A stretch of DNA of 40,952 bases from Chryseobacterium sp. (GTDB lineage Bacteria; Bacteroidota; Bacteroidia; Flavobacteriales; Weeksellaceae), in contig JAITMC010000016.1 in assembly GCA_031277615.1 (NCBI GenBank), positions 1-40,952 on the forward strand. Reading direction: 5' to 3'. This document shows, piece after piece, positions 1 through 9,119 of this stretch. Every line of letters starts with the position of its first letter. The first letter of the stretch is position 1. The translations under genes were made by a program, and so were the position numbers. The notes beneath the pieces were generated by a model. It was not told where the DNA came from, did no database searches, and saw nothing but the letters and a program-made list of their open reading frames with translations.

Positions 1-63
1 AATACAAGTAAGTTAGAGTATGATGGGCAAGATAAGCCAGTAAAACCAATTCCTTGCCCTTAA
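1..63 (+). CDS. 3' end of an unidentified gene
   Basis: Only one forward frame is open from the first base, reading 20 codons to a TAA at 61-63 and ending in residues PVKPIPCP. The other two forward frames hit stops within the first few codons. The stop lies 20 bases before the next start, the kind of spacing seen between co-transcribed or tandem genes. Too little remains to assign a family; it could be a neighbour of the same small secreted-protein type as the next gene. An open frame this short could also be chance. Confidence 0.4.
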   Translation, partial: NTSKLEYDGQDKPVKPIPCP

Positions 64-83
64 TTAACTATTAAATTAAAATT

Positions 84-635
84 ATGAAAAATATATTTTT
101 ATTTATACTAATAAATATAAGCGCACTTTTTAGCGCACAACAAATCTTTACACTAAGACCTACTGAAACTGAACTTCCAGTAAATTCTTATCAAAAAGAT
201 ACTAATAATGAACTTCCTTCTTATGAAGGGACTTGGAAAGGAATATGGGATAATAAAATTATTTATATAACCTTTACAAAAATCACCCATAATTATGATA
301 GTGATTTTAAATATTATAGGGATTATTTAATAGGGAAATTTAAAGTGTTGGATAATAATGAAAATATTTTGTTTGACAATACAAATGCTAATGATGATAC
401 AAAAATTACGGGGATAAACTTCAGAAGATATGGTGATAAATATTCTCTTATTTATGTAGATTCAGACCTTTGCAATACAACCGGTAATATACGTATTAAT
501 TTTACAGATCCTTCTAAATTACAATTAGATTGGAAGCTTATTTTAGATAATAATATGATTACAAACGATTGCCAATATTACCATACAGGTATTCCGAAAG
601 TACTTCCTAAAGAAATTACCCTAACAAAACAATAA
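84..635 (+). CDS. Small secreted protein, DUF6705-like
   Basis: This 183-residue protein starts with a typical signal peptide (MKNIFLFILINISALFSAQ, cleavage probably after SAQ near residue 19). It continues with a short mature region containing ELPSYEGTWKG near residues 44-54 and ends in KEITLTKQ. The N-terminal pattern, the EGTWKG motif and the LTKQ end resemble proteins called DUF6705 in Chryseobacterium and relatives, whose function is unknown. It has no catalytic motif I recognise. The gene is visibly richer in A and T than the pigment genes beside it, which fits an accessory or acquired gene. The family assignment rests on remembered pattern only. Confidence 0.75.
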   Translation: MKNIFLFILINISALFSAQQIFTLRPTETELPVNSYQKDTNNELPSYEGTWKGIWDNKIIYITFTKITHNYDSDFKYYRDYLIGKFKVLDNNENILFDNTNANDDTKITGINFRRYGDKYSLIYVDSDLCNTTGNIRINFTDPSKLQLDWKLILDNNMITNDCQYYHTGIPKVLPKEITLTKQ

Positions 636-741
636 TTAGACGTTGTATCTTACGTTTGCATTGAAGATTGTAACAGTTTGAAAATAATATTGTAATCATT
701 CTAAATAATATTATCCTGACAAAAGAATAATGTACATAAAC

Positions 742-766
742 TACCCTTTCAGATTTTGAAAGGGTA
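742..766. terminator. Shared terminator between convergent genes
   Basis: Arms TACCCTTTCA (742-751) and TGAAAGGGTA (757-766) form a 10-bp perfect stem with a 5-base loop. It lies between the secreted protein gene ending at 635 on the plus strand and the ketosynthase gene ending at 772 on the minus strand. The T run is short in both directions, so termination strength is uncertain. Confidence 0.65.
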
Positions 767-771
767 TTGTT

Positions 772-1908
772 TTATAATTTCTCCAGCACAACTGCCGCAT
801 TACATCCTCCAAAGCCCGAAGCGGTTTTCAGGATATACCGGATTTCTGCATGTTGATTTTCTCTGATGATATTCAGAGGTTCTGAGACTCCTATTTCTTC
901 AAAGTTTTTTGACGGAATTAAGGTGCTGTGAAGGGCGCTTTCCATGGAGATGATACTTTCCAGAAGTCCGGAAGCTCCCAGGCAGTGGCCGTAATAGCCT
1001 TTCATGCTGTTAAGGGGAATAAGCTGAAGATTCATTCTGCTGAACGCGATGGATTCCATTTCGTCGTTGTAGAGGGTAGCTGTTCCGTGGGCGGAAATAA
1101 AATCAATCTGTTCCGGGGTCACTTTCGCTTCTGCCATTGCAGTCCTGATGCTGGCATATAATCCGTCTCCCGTTCTGGAAGGCCCGGAAATATGATTGGC
1201 ATCATTTACTGCAGAATCACCTGATATTTTAAACCTGAATTTTTCGTTTCCGGATAGGGCAGAAGTGATATAAACGGCTGCCGCAGCTTCACCAATATTA
1301 ATTCCGTTTCTGTTCTTATCATAAGGCTTACAGGGTCCGTTGCCGATTGCCTGAAATGAATTGAATCCTGAAATGACGAACTCAGAAAGCTCATCTCCGG
1401 CAATGACGAAAGCATCCTTATATTTCCCGGTGCTTATCATGGATTTAGCCACAGCAATAGCCATTACTCCCGAAACACATGCATTGGAAACCACGATGGG
1501 TTTTTTGGTAAAGCCAAAATAACCGGCAATTTTTTGTGCCAGCGCTGATAAATAAACACCTTCCGGAAGTTCGGACCGGTTTTTCAGCAGGCTGATGTTG
1601 CCCTTGGTAGTGGATAAAATAAAAGCAGTATCCTCAGAAACCGAATGTCTTTTTATCAAAGGTTCCAGGCTTAAAAGAAACATTTTTTCGAGCCTTGTAA
1701 AATGGGTTTCATCAAAATGGTCACCGAATGTGGCATCCAGTTTTTCAGAATCGATCATAGAAGCGTAAAATGCCTCATGACTATCGATGATCTTATGCAG
1801 TGCCACACCGGATTTCCCTTCCACCAGAGCATTCCAGTTGGAAGAAACATCAAACCCCAAAGGAGTAACGCAGTTATAGTCTGTAATATAGATTTCCTTC
1901 CTCATCAT
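772..1908 (-). CDS. Beta-ketoacyl-ACP synthase (KAS I/II type), pigment locus
   Basis: This 378-residue condensing enzyme would extend an acyl chain on an acyl carrier protein by decarboxylative condensation. The full Cys-His-His active site is visible: C144 in SNACVSG, H274 in SAHGTAT and H308 in YYGHCLGASG, followed by GFGGCNAA near the C-terminus. It is therefore a catalytic ketosynthase and not a chain-length-factor partner. It is slightly shorter than housekeeping FabF (about 410 residues), as is common for aryl polyene and flexirubin ketosynthases. It is the last gene of a six-gene minus-strand operon, and its ATG overlaps the thioesterase stop by 4 bases (ATGA), suggesting translational coupling. 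The second Met is an alternative start. The role in flexirubin synthesis is inferred from the neighbours. Confidence 0.9.
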   Translation of the reverse strand: MMRKEIYITDYNCVTPLGFDVSSNWNALVEGKSGVALHKIIDSHEAFYASMIDSEKLDATFGDHFDETHFTRLEKMFLLSLEPLIKRHSVSEDTAFILSTTKGNISLLKNRSELPEGVYLSALAQKIAGYFGFTKKPIVVSNACVSGVMAIAVAKSMISTGKYKDAFVIAGDELSEFVISGFNSFQAIGNGPCKPYDKNRNGINIGEAAAAVYITSALSGNEKFRFKISGDSAVNDANHISGPSRTGDGLYASIRTAMAEAKVTPEQIDFISAHGTATLYNDEMESIAFSRMNLQLIPLNSMKGYYGHCLGASGLLESIISMESALHSTLIPSKNFEEIGVSEPLNIIRENQHAEIRYILKTASGFGGCNAAVVLEKL

Positions 1909-2330
1909 AATCCCATTTTATCTTTCCATGCCTGAAAAAACTCAGGATTGTATAAACATAAATTTCCGTTGCTGTCTAAAAATACCTGAATGGTCTCTCC
2001 GCTGCATACCAGCTGATTTTCTTTGTTGAAAAGTTCATATCTGTAAATCAGCTTGGCAGAAACCGAGTTGATAAAAGTGGTTACGATCCTGAAGGTTTCC
2101 CCATATTTTAAAGGAAGAAAATGTTCGCAGGTACTTTTTACGATTGGCGTTACGTATCCGGCGTTCTGAATATCGAGATAGGTGAGACCATGTTCCCGTC
2201 CGAAAGCCTCCCGTCCGTCTTCAAAATACACGATATAATGTCCGTGCCAGACAATGCCGAGCGGATCTGTTTCGTTGAATCTTACCCTTACCTCTTCCGT
2301 ACAGGTTAATCTGTTTTCTTTAGACTGCAT
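1905..2330 (-). CDS. 4-hydroxybenzoyl-CoA-type acyl thioesterase
   Basis: This 141-residue single hot-dog protein carries the 4HBT signature RFNETDPLGIVWHGHYIVYFE at residues 17-37, with D22 in the position of the catalytic Asp. Such enzymes hydrolyse acyl-CoA or acyl-ACP thioesters in the cytoplasm. It sits between the ABC permease (54-base gap) and the ketosynthase (4-base overlap) in the pigment-associated operon. It may release or edit acyl intermediates there, but the substrate cannot be read from sequence. Confidence 0.88.
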   Translation of the reverse strand: MQSKENRLTCTEEVRVRFNETDPLGIVWHGHYIVYFEDGREAFGREHGLTYLDIQNAGYVTPIVKSTCEHFLPLKYGETFRIVTTFINSVSAKLIYRYELFNKENQLVCSGETIQVFLDSNGNLCLYNPEFFQAWKDKMGL

Positions 2331-2384
2331 TTTGTTGTATGGTTGCCGGAAAATTTCCGGACATATTTTGAATGATGAAAGATA

Positions 2385-3653
2385 TTAAATATTATGACGT
2401 TTTCTTTCATAAAAAATAGAAATAGAGACCATCACCACATAAAAGGCCAGCAATAAAGCGAGCTCTTTGGCGATTCCTGCAATACCGCTGTTTCTTAAAA
2501 TAATATCATAATAAGCATTCAGACCCCAATTCATCGGAGAGAATTTCGCCACGGTCTGCATAAATTCAGGCATCAGGAATACCGGAACCCAAATTCCTCC
2601 GATAGCGGCGAGAACCACTACTGAAGTGGCGCCAAACGGAGCCGACTGTTCCTGTGTATCTGCCAGTGTTCCCAGCAGAACTCCAAATCCGATGGCAGCT
2701 AATCCTGCAAAAAGGGTGACGGTCATCAGCTGGAACATTTTTCCGGTCACATCAAAAGCAGGAAGATCCATATACGGGAAAAGGTAAACGCCTACTGCAA
2801 CCATCAGTAAAAACTGGATCATACAGATGATGAGATAGGTAAATGTTTTTCCTAAAATATGTACGAAATAAGGGGTCGGGCTGATTCTTGCCCTCACACT
2901 GGTTCCCTGACTTTTTTCTTTTACCAGGTTGATGGAAAGTGGGACCACGATGAAGAAGATCGCAAAAAGAGTCCAGGCAGGAACATTATGCTGAACGGAA
3001 TTCGGCATTACATCCATAGCTCCTTTTTTCGGGGTAATTTCTTTGAAGCTGATGAGGTTTTTGTTTTCCTCAAGGTTCTCTTCCGTTCCCAGCTGATCCT
3101 GGAAGGCTTTGTAGATCTTTTTATTTTCGATCTCAAAAACCATTTTGTTTACAGAATTCATCACCGAGTTTTTAAACCCTGCATTGGTTGCCGGATCAAA
3201 ATACAGGTGGATTTCCTTGGCTTTTGGCGCTGCTTTCGGTGTTTTGGCAGAATCTCCTTCCAGTCCGAATGAACTTACGATCGTCTGAACTTTGGAATCG
3301 ATATTTGAATTTAAATCCTTCGTTAAGTTCTCAGGAATGACAATCGCCATCTGGTAATCCCCGGAAAAAACAGCTTCCCGGGCAGACGTTTCATTATAAT
3401 TAGTCAACAGCTGGAAGGTTTTACTGCCTTCCAGTTCATTTTTTATATTTTTTGAAACCTCAGATCGATCGTTATCAATAAAGATAATCGGAATTTTTGA
3501 GCCTTCAAGGTTTTTAAAGGTAGAATCCTGAATGAGCGTAATAGTTACGATCAGCAGAAGCGGCATAACGAAAATAATGACAATTCCCCCGATATCTCTC
3601 TTCAGCAGAAGAATTTCCTTGATAAAGCTTCTCCACAGTTTATACAACAACAT
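2385..3653 (-). CDS. ABC-2 type transporter permease
   Basis: This 422-residue inner-membrane protein has the ABC-2 export permease layout. One transmembrane helix (about residues 22-42) is followed by a large extracytoplasmic domain (about 45-220) and then five or six hydrophobic helices in the C-terminal half. The long periplasmic domain resembles the YhgE/DrrB-related export permeases. Its start overlaps the end of the ATPase gene by 14 bases, so the two probably form one transporter. Within the pigment locus it may export the pigment or a precursor, or help place it in the envelope; this is inference. The ATG at 3653 fits the hydrophobic N-terminus. Confidence 0.9.
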   Translation of the reverse strand: MLLYKLWRSFIKEILLLKRDIGGIVIIFVMPLLLIVTITLIQDSTFKNLEGSKIPIIFIDNDRSEVSKNIKNELEGSKTFQLLTNYNETSAREAVFSGDYQMAIVIPENLTKDLNSNIDSKVQTIVSSFGLEGDSAKTPKAAPKAKEIHLYFDPATNAGFKNSVMNSVNKMVFEIENKKIYKAFQDQLGTEENLEENKNLISFKEITPKKGAMDVMPNSVQHNVPAWTLFAIFFIVVPLSINLVKEKSQGTSVRARISPTPYFVHILGKTFTYLIICMIQFLLMVAVGVYLFPYMDLPAFDVTGKMFQLMTVTLFAGLAAIGFGVLLGTLADTQEQSAPFGATSVVVLAAIGGIWVPVFLMPEFMQTVAKFSPMNWGLNAYYDIILRNSGIAGIAKELALLLAFYVVMVSISIFYERKRHNI

Positions 3654-4398
3654 CTCTTAATTCTTTTCCGGTTAATGAAATGAAAACATCTTCTAAATTT
3701 TCGGCATTGGCGATCTGGGCAACAAGCTCTTCCGGGGTTCCCACAGCATGAATGCTCCCTTTATCAATAATGGCGATCCTGGTACAGAATTCTTCTGCTT
3801 CGGAAAGGTGATGCGAAGTGTAGATAATGCAGGTTCCGTTTTTATTCAGTTCCTGCAGGAAATCGATGATCACCTTTTTAGACTGAACGTCAACACCCAC
3901 TGTGGGTTCATCCAGGAACAGGACCTTCGGATTATGAAGGGTTCCGGCGATGAGGTTGCATCGGCGTTTCATTCCTCCTGAGAACTGTTCCACCTTTTTA
4001 TTGGCAAATTTAGAAAGACCCATGATTTCTAAAGATTCGTCAATGGCTTTCGTAAGGTACTTATGCTTTAAACCATAAAGACTTCCAAAAAACATAAGGT
4101 TTTCTCTTGCGGTAAGGGTAGGATAGAGCGCATATTCCTGAGGAACGATCCCGATGATCTGTTTGATCTTAAAGCTGTCTTTCTGAGGAGAAAGCCCGTG
4201 GATCGTGAATTGTCCTGAAGTAGGCTTAATAAGGCCCGAAAGCATGGAGATCAGCGTGGTTTTCCCGGCTCCGTTAGGCCCCAGGATTCCGTAAACTTCA
4301 TTTCTTCCGATGTTCAGGGAGATATCATTTACCGAAAACTCGTCGGCATTTTTATACTTTTTATACAGGTTTTTGATCTCAATTATATTCTCAGCCAT
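3640..4398 (-). CDS. ABC transporter ATP-binding protein
   Basis: This 252-residue ATPase has all the motifs of an ABC nucleotide-binding domain: Walker A GPNGAGKT (40-47), Q-loop Q87, signature FSGGMKRR (139-146), Walker B VLFLDEP (159-165) with catalytic E164, and the H-loop in TSHHLSE (about 194-200). The FSGGM signature and overall length are typical of drug or polymer export ATPases of the CcmA/DrrA group. It overlaps the permease gene by 14 bases and starts one base after the stop of the upstream BtrH-like gene, so all three are tightly coupled. Substrate unknown. Confidence 0.93.
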   Translation of the reverse strand: MAENIIEIKNLYKKYKNADEFSVNDISLNIGRNEVYGILGPNGAGKTTLISMLSGLIKPTSGQFTIHGLSPQKDSFKIKQIIGIVPQEYALYPTLTARENLMFFGSLYGLKHKYLTKAIDESLEIMGLSKFANKKVEQFSGGMKRRCNLIAGTLHNPKVLFLDEPTVGVDVQSKKVIIDFLQELNKNGTCIIYTSHHLSEAEEFCTRIAIIDKGSIHAVGTPEELVAQIANAENLEDVFISLTGKELRDVVV

Positions 4399-4399
4399 A

Positions 4400-5395
4400 T
4401 CAGATCGCTTTTCTCAGTTTTTTATAGAAAGCTTCTTCCAGATCGGCAATATGAAGCATGGATTTTGATAGCTCATTATAAATATTGCTTTTGGAATTCC
4501 TGTTTTTGTAAACGCGGGCAATATCAACGGCAAAATCTCTCCAGAGGTCACCAATGGCAGTAATTTCTTTGGAAAGCTCCTTGAGTTCATCATTTTTCAG
4601 AATGACTGAAGCTTCCTGAAGAAAGGCTCCGTAAATAAATCTGAATCCTCCGCCACCGGTTCCGATTTCTTCCTGCATTCTGATCAGCTGCCCCAGGTAA
4701 TGATTCGTCACTTTTGTGCCTTTCTTTTCAGCCCATTTCGGAATGCTTTTCGCAACCCATCTCATGGCTTTTACCCCGATAAGAGGAACCGGCGCAAGCA
4801 TATTTTTGCACGTGTCCCTGATTCCTTTTTTAATGGCTTCCTCCAGATTTACATGTTCGGGAATATAGGTTGGGTAATACATATGTCCTTTTGGAGGAAG
4901 AGCTCCCTTGGCATATCTTACTTTTTCAAGCTCTGCTTCGGTAAGGGAAGTCGTATAATCCATTACAGGGTCGCTGATCAGGAATTTTCCGTCTTCTTTT
5001 CCGTAAACCACAAGATTGTGGGCATTGAAGTGGAATTTATATTCTTCAGGAAAATATGTAAGATTGAAAACGCCTACCTGAAGTCCCGTAGGGATATTGT
5101 GTTCTAAATTCCGTTCCAGTGCTTTCTGGGCATCTGCAGGATTGGAAAATTTTTCTCTTTTGATTTTTATGCCCAGTCTTTTGGCTGCTTTACTGAAAAT
5201 AGCACCGGGCATCGGACGATAGCTGAAGCCGGGAGCAAAGTTTACTTTCAGAAAAGGTAAATAGACAAAAAACAGTCCGGAACCGATCCCGAAGATCATG
5301 GGCTCACTCAGTTTTAAGCCTTTATTAAGCAATAGATTGGAGGCAACACCGTTTTCGCAATGTGCGGTCTGATGGTGTTCGAAGTTTAGTTTCAT
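4400..5395 (-). CDS. BtrH N-terminal domain protein of the pigment locus
   Basis: This 331-residue protein resembles the BtrH_N plus DUF4872 family. BtrH itself is an acyl-ACP transferase with a cysteine-protease-like fold from butirosin synthesis. C13 in TAHCENGVASN is in the position of a nucleophile, and the later HNLVVYG and ISDP segments (about 124-143) could supply the His and Asp, though this is by motif only. The C-terminal half is helical and charged. No signal peptide is seen, so it is probably cytoplasmic. Proteins of this type occur in flexirubin loci, where acyl transfer from a carrier protein is a reasonable guess. It is followed directly by the ABC ATPase gene. Confidence 0.8.
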   Translation of the reverse strand: MKLNFEHHQTAHCENGVASNLLLNKGLKLSEPMIFGIGSGLFFVYLPFLKVNFAPGFSYRPMPGAIFSKAAKRLGIKIKREKFSNPADAQKALERNLEHNIPTGLQVGVFNLTYFPEEYKFHFNAHNLVVYGKEDGKFLISDPVMDYTTSLTEAELEKVRYAKGALPPKGHMYYPTYIPEHVNLEEAIKKGIRDTCKNMLAPVPLIGVKAMRWVAKSIPKWAEKKGTKVTNHYLGQLIRMQEEIGTGGGGFRFIYGAFLQEASVILKNDELKELSKEITAIGDLWRDFAVDIARVYKNRNSKSNIYNELSKSMLHIADLEEAFYKKLRKAI

Positions 5396-5443
5396 TGTTC
5401 AGCTATGGTCTTTTTCATTGTCAAATGAATTTCAGGATTCATT

Positions 5444-5848
5444 TTATTTTCCGTCGAAGTTTTTTAATTCATCTGTTGAAATTCCAAATGCCTCGGCATA
5501 TTTTTTCAGGGCAGATTCGCTTAGTGATTTAAAGATCTTAGGTTTGGCATGCCTTTTCACTCTCCATTGCCACATTCCCACATATGCGGCAAGTACAGCA
5601 AGGTCCATTTTATTCAGTTCCATGAAATAAATAATAGGGCTTACCTTACCGTTGGCAACATCCTGTCGGGCTTCTTCAATTCTTTCATGAATAAGTTCCA
5701 TAGATTCGTCCAGGGCAGCTTTCTTAGCATCCCATCCCGTGCTGTTGGCGGTGGTATAATTGTCGTTCTCGTCCGTCACATACAAGACTTCGGTCATGTT
5801 GGCAGACTTCAGATTGCTTTCATCCTGAGGCAGGTCTTGTTTTTTCAT
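5444..5848 (-). CDS. Conserved small protein of unknown function, first gene of operon
   Basis: This 134-residue protein is soluble and acidic at the N-terminus, with a central helical segment (about 38-68) and a basic C-terminal stretch (WRVKRHAKPKIFKS, about 94-107). I recognise no domain. It is the first gene of the minus-strand operon, 48 bases before the BtrH-like gene. A TTTG-like element sits directly before the ATG at 5848 with three rather than two bases between TA and TTTG. If this is the promoter, the true start would be the internal Met18 at 5797. Its placement suggests a pigment-related or regulatory role, which is inference only. Confidence 0.75.
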   Translation of the reverse strand: MKKQDLPQDESNLKSANMTEVLYVTDENDNYTTANSTGWDAKKAALDESMELIHERIEEARQDVANGKVSPIIYFMELNKMDLAVLAAYVGMWQWRVKRHAKPKIFKSLSESALKKYAEAFGISTDELKNFDGK

Positions 5849-6108
5849 GCAAACAGTATTATTTTTTAGATTTCAGATGAAATTAAGGTTCCCTTCTTTT
5901 GATTCTTTTAATCAGGTGGCTAAAATAGTGAAAATACATAATATGTAAATCATGTTAAAAATCAACTGTATTCAAAGGCAATAGCTGAGAAATTCCTATA
6001 TTTTAACTCCGGATTTTATCCCAAAACTTGTAATATTTTCATTGTAACAACTGTAATGCTTATAGAGACTAATCGAAATTAGAAATTTAGATTAAAATAA
6101 TAACTGTT

Positions 6109-9021
6109 ATGAAGAGATTTTTTATATCTGTTTCACTTTTCTGTATGCTGAATACCATGGCACAGAAATTTGATACGCAGAAAATAACGGATAACCAGGG
6201 GTACACCTATGAAACGGTAAAAAATGACCAGACCGGAGTAAGGGTTTACACCTTAAAAAACGGACTGAAGGTTTATCTGGCCAAGAATGATGATGCTCCA
6301 AGAATCCAGACCTATATTCCGGTAAGAACGGGTTCTAATAACGATCCGAGTGATAATACGGGACTGGCCCACTATTTAGAGCATATGGTTTTCAAAGGAA
6401 CTTCTCACTTAGGAACTCAGGATTGGGCGAAGGAAAAAGTTTTGCTTCAGCAGATCTCTGATCTTTATGAGCAGCATAAGGCAGAAAAAGATCCTGCAAA
6501 GAAAAAGGGACTATATAAAAAGATTGATGAGGTTTCCCAGGAAGCTTCCAAATATGCCATTGCCAATGAATATGATAAAGCTATTTCTTCACTGGGAGCT
6601 ACAGGGACGAACGCTCATACATCTCTTGATGAAACGGTGTATAAGAATAATATTCCTTCCGGTGAGCTTGAAAAATGGCTGAAAGTAGAAAAAGAACGTT
6701 TCTCGGAGCTGGTTCTTCGTCTTTTCCATACAGAACTGGAAGCGGTGTACGAAGAGTACAACAGAGCACAGGATAACGACGGACGCCTGGTGAACTATGC
6801 TATGCTGGAAGCTCTTTTCCCTAAACACCCGAACGGGCAGCAGACGACCATCGGGACTTCCGAGCATCTTAAAAGTCCTTCTATGGTTGCTATCCATAAG
6901 TATTTTGATACCTATTATGTTCCTAATAATATGGCAGTCGTATTGGTTGGGGATCTTGATTATGATAAAACGATTAAGTTAGTTGACCAGTATTTCGGTT
7001 CTTTCAAATATAAAGAACTTCCAATGAAAAAAATGGTAAGCGAGGAGCCGATGACCCAGATTGTCACAAGAACCGTAAAAAGTCCGACCACACCCAGAAT
7101 GACGATGGCCTGGAGAACAGATTCCTACGGATCCCAGGAAGCCAGGCTTGCAGATGTTGTAGCAAAAATTCTAAGCAACAGAGGTGATGCCGGGCTTATT
7201 GATCTTAACATCAGCCAGAAGCAAAAAACATTGGGCGCCGGAGCATATGAATCTCCTTATAAAACTTACGGTGCCTTTGTAATGGTTGTGGTTCCGAAAG
7301 AGGGACAAAGCTTTGATGAAGCTAAAAAACTGCTTCTTGATCAGCTGGATCTTATAAAAAAAGGAGAATTTCCTGAGTGGATGCTGAAAGCTATCGTGAA
7401 CGAGAAGAAAGTACAGCGCATGAAAACCTGGGAAACAGCGGATGGACTGGCTACGGATCTTTATGATTCTTATATCAACGAAAGGAGCTGGCAGCAGGAG
7501 CTGGATGAGATCAACGAATATGAAAAGATCACGAAAGCTGATGTGGTAAAATTCGCCAATAATTTCTTTAAAGATAATTATGTGGTGATCTACAAAGAAA
7601 AAGGAGTGAATGATAAGCTTGTGCGTGTGGAAAATCCGGGTATTACCCCGATCAAACTGAACAGAGAGGCACAGTCTCCTTTCCTGAAAGATATTTTAAA
7701 TACCAAAGTGGCAGAAGCCAAACCTGAATTCATTGATTTTAATACGGCGATTCAGACGTCTCAGATCAAAGACAAGAAAATAAGCTTTGTAAAGAATAAA
7801 TACAATGATGTTGCCCAGGTAAGCTATGTTTTCCCTTTCGGGACCGATAATGATAAAGAGCTTCCGGTTGCGTTGACTTATTTTGAATATCTTGGAACGG
7901 ATAAATATACTCCGGAACAGCTGAAAGAAGAGTTCTATAAACTTGGAATCACCAACAGTTCCAGAATTTCAAATGACCAGATCATCATTACCCTGAGCGG
8001 CCTTGAAAGCAATATGAAAAAAGGAGTGGAGCTGATGAACCACTGGCTGACTCACGTAAAAGCAGATAAGGAAATCTACGGAAAAACAGTTAAAACATTA
8101 CTGGAATCCAGAGCGGTTGCCAAAAAGGATAAAACAAGAATCATGGCGGCGCTTTCCAATTATGCCAAATACGGGAAGAATTCCAGAATGACAGATATTG
8201 TGTCCAAAGAGCGCCTTGAAAGTATGGATGCAGCAGAACTTACGAAGAAGATCAAAGCTATGGGCCAATATCCGTACGAGGTATTTCTTTACGGTAAAGA
8301 TCAGTCAGGATTAGAGAAAGCTGTGAAACCTTATATTACGGCAGTAAGCCTTCAACCTGCAAAAGCTAAAGAATATGCTGAACCGGCTACGGAAGGGAAG
8401 GTCTATTTTACCAATTATGATATGGTTCAGATGGAGATGTCAAAAGTGGCTAAAGGCAATACGGTGGATCTTGGCAACTTCGGGAAGGCGAATGTTTTCA
8501 ACGAATATTTCGGCAGAGGTCTTTCTTCTATTGTATTCCAGGAGATCAGAGAAAGTAAGTCATTGGCGTATTCTGCCTATGTTTCTTATGGAACGGCATC
8601 CGAAAAAGGACATTCTAATTATATCACCAATTACATCGGAACACAGTCTAATAAACTTCCATCCGCTGTAAATGCAATGAGTGATCTTATGGTTTCCCTG
8701 CCTCAGATTCCGGTGCAGTTTGACAATGCAAGAGGTTCCGCTCTTAAGCAGATTGCTTCCAACCGTATCAACAGAACGAATATTTATTTCAATCAGCTAG
8801 CCCTTAAGAAACTAGGGGTTGATTATGACATCAGAAAAAATATTTATGCTGAAATCCAGGGCTTAACATTACCACAGCTTACCAACTTCTATAACACTGA
8901 GATAAAACCGGTGAAATACAACACAGCCATCATTGGTAAAAAAGAAAACCTGAATATGGAATCTATCAGCAAAATGGGTCAGTTTCAGGAAGTTTCCCTT
9001 GAGGAGATTTTCGGATACTAA
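6109..9021 (+). CDS. M16 family (insulinase/pitrilysin-like) zinc metalloprotease
   Basis: This 970-residue secreted or periplasmic protease has a signal peptide (residues 1-18, ending in NTMAQ). The inverted zinc motif HYLEH lies at 88-92 (H88, E91 catalytic, H92), and the third ligand is a Glu near 209-211 in HTELEAVYEEY. About 40 extra residues (roughly 108-160, helical and lysine-rich) lie between the zinc motif and the third ligand compared with the usual spacing. The second half repeats the M16 fold without the zinc motif, the two-domain form typical of Bacteroidetes. It stands alone on the plus strand between two minus-strand pigment operons, with its own terminator. A role in peptide turnover in the envelope is likely; a link to the pigment is not shown. 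Confidence 0.92.
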   Translation: MKRFFISVSLFCMLNTMAQKFDTQKITDNQGYTYETVKNDQTGVRVYTLKNGLKVYLAKNDDAPRIQTYIPVRTGSNNDPSDNTGLAHYLEHMVFKGTSHLGTQDWAKEKVLLQQISDLYEQHKAEKDPAKKKGLYKKIDEVSQEASKYAIANEYDKAISSLGATGTNAHTSLDETVYKNNIPSGELEKWLKVEKERFSELVLRLFHTELEAVYEEYNRAQDNDGRLVNYAMLEALFPKHPNGQQTTIGTSEHLKSPSMVAIHKYFDTYYVPNNMAVVLVGDLDYDKTIKLVDQYFGSFKYKELPMKKMVSEEPMTQIVTRTVKSPTTPRMTMAWRTDSYGSQEARLADVVAKILSNRGDAGLIDLNISQKQKTLGAGAYESPYKTYGAFVMVVVPKEGQSFDEAKKLLLDQLDLIKKGEFPEWMLKAIVNEKKVQRMKTWETADGLATDLYDSYINERSWQQELDEINEYEKITKADVVKFANNFFKDNYVVIYKEKGVNDKLVRVENPGITPIKLNREAQSPFLKDILNTKVAEAKPEFIDFNTAIQTSQIKDKKISFVKNKYNDVAQVSYVFPFGTDNDKELPVALTYFEYLGTDKYTPEQLKEEFYKLGITNSSRISNDQIIITLSGLESNMKKGVELMNHWLTHVKADKEIYGKTVKTLLESRAVAKKDKTRIMAALSNYAKYGKNSRMTDIVSKERLESMDAAELTKKIKAMGQYPYEVFLYGKDQSGLEKAVKPYITAVSLQPAKAKEYAEPATEGKVYFTNYDMVQMEMSKVAKGNTVDLGNFGKANVFNEYFGRGLSSIVFQEIRESKSLAYSAYVSYGTASEKGHSNYITNYIGTQSNKLPSAVNAMSDLMVSLPQIPVQFDNARGSALKQIASNRINRTNIYFNQLALKKLGVDYDIRKNIYAEIQGLTLPQLTNFYNTEIKPVKYNTAIIGKKENLNMESISKMGQFQEVSLEEIFGY

Positions 9022-9042
9022 TCATTTTGGATTAAATAATTG

Positions 9043-9071
9043 AAGCGGAGCAGAAATGTTCCGCTTTTTTA
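9043..9071 (+). terminator. Rho-independent terminator after the M16 protease
   Basis: Arms AAGCGGAGCA (9043-9052) and TGTTCCGCTT (9057-9066) pair over 10 positions with one G-U wobble around a GAAA tetraloop, followed by a run of T to 9071. It lies 22 bases after the protease stop. Confidence 0.88.
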
Positions 9072-9119
9072 TTGAATCGATAACTTTTTTCAACGTTAAA
9101 TCTCAGATGTTTCCGACAA

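Noticed and set aside
4806-4816. A CACGTG core inside the BtrH-like gene as a second parS site
   Set aside because: The flanking bases (TTGCACGTGTCC) do not match parS beyond the core.
5850-5858. A -7 element for the 134-aa protein operon on the minus strand
   Set aside because: The spacing TA-N3-TTTG is off by one and it would place the transcript start inside the predicted coding region; kept only as a reason to consider the Met at 5797.
6069-6082. A CTAAT-CGAA-ATTAG hairpin in the leader of the M16 protease gene
   Set aside because: The stem is only 5 bp and AT-rich, and nothing suggests a riboswitch or attenuator.
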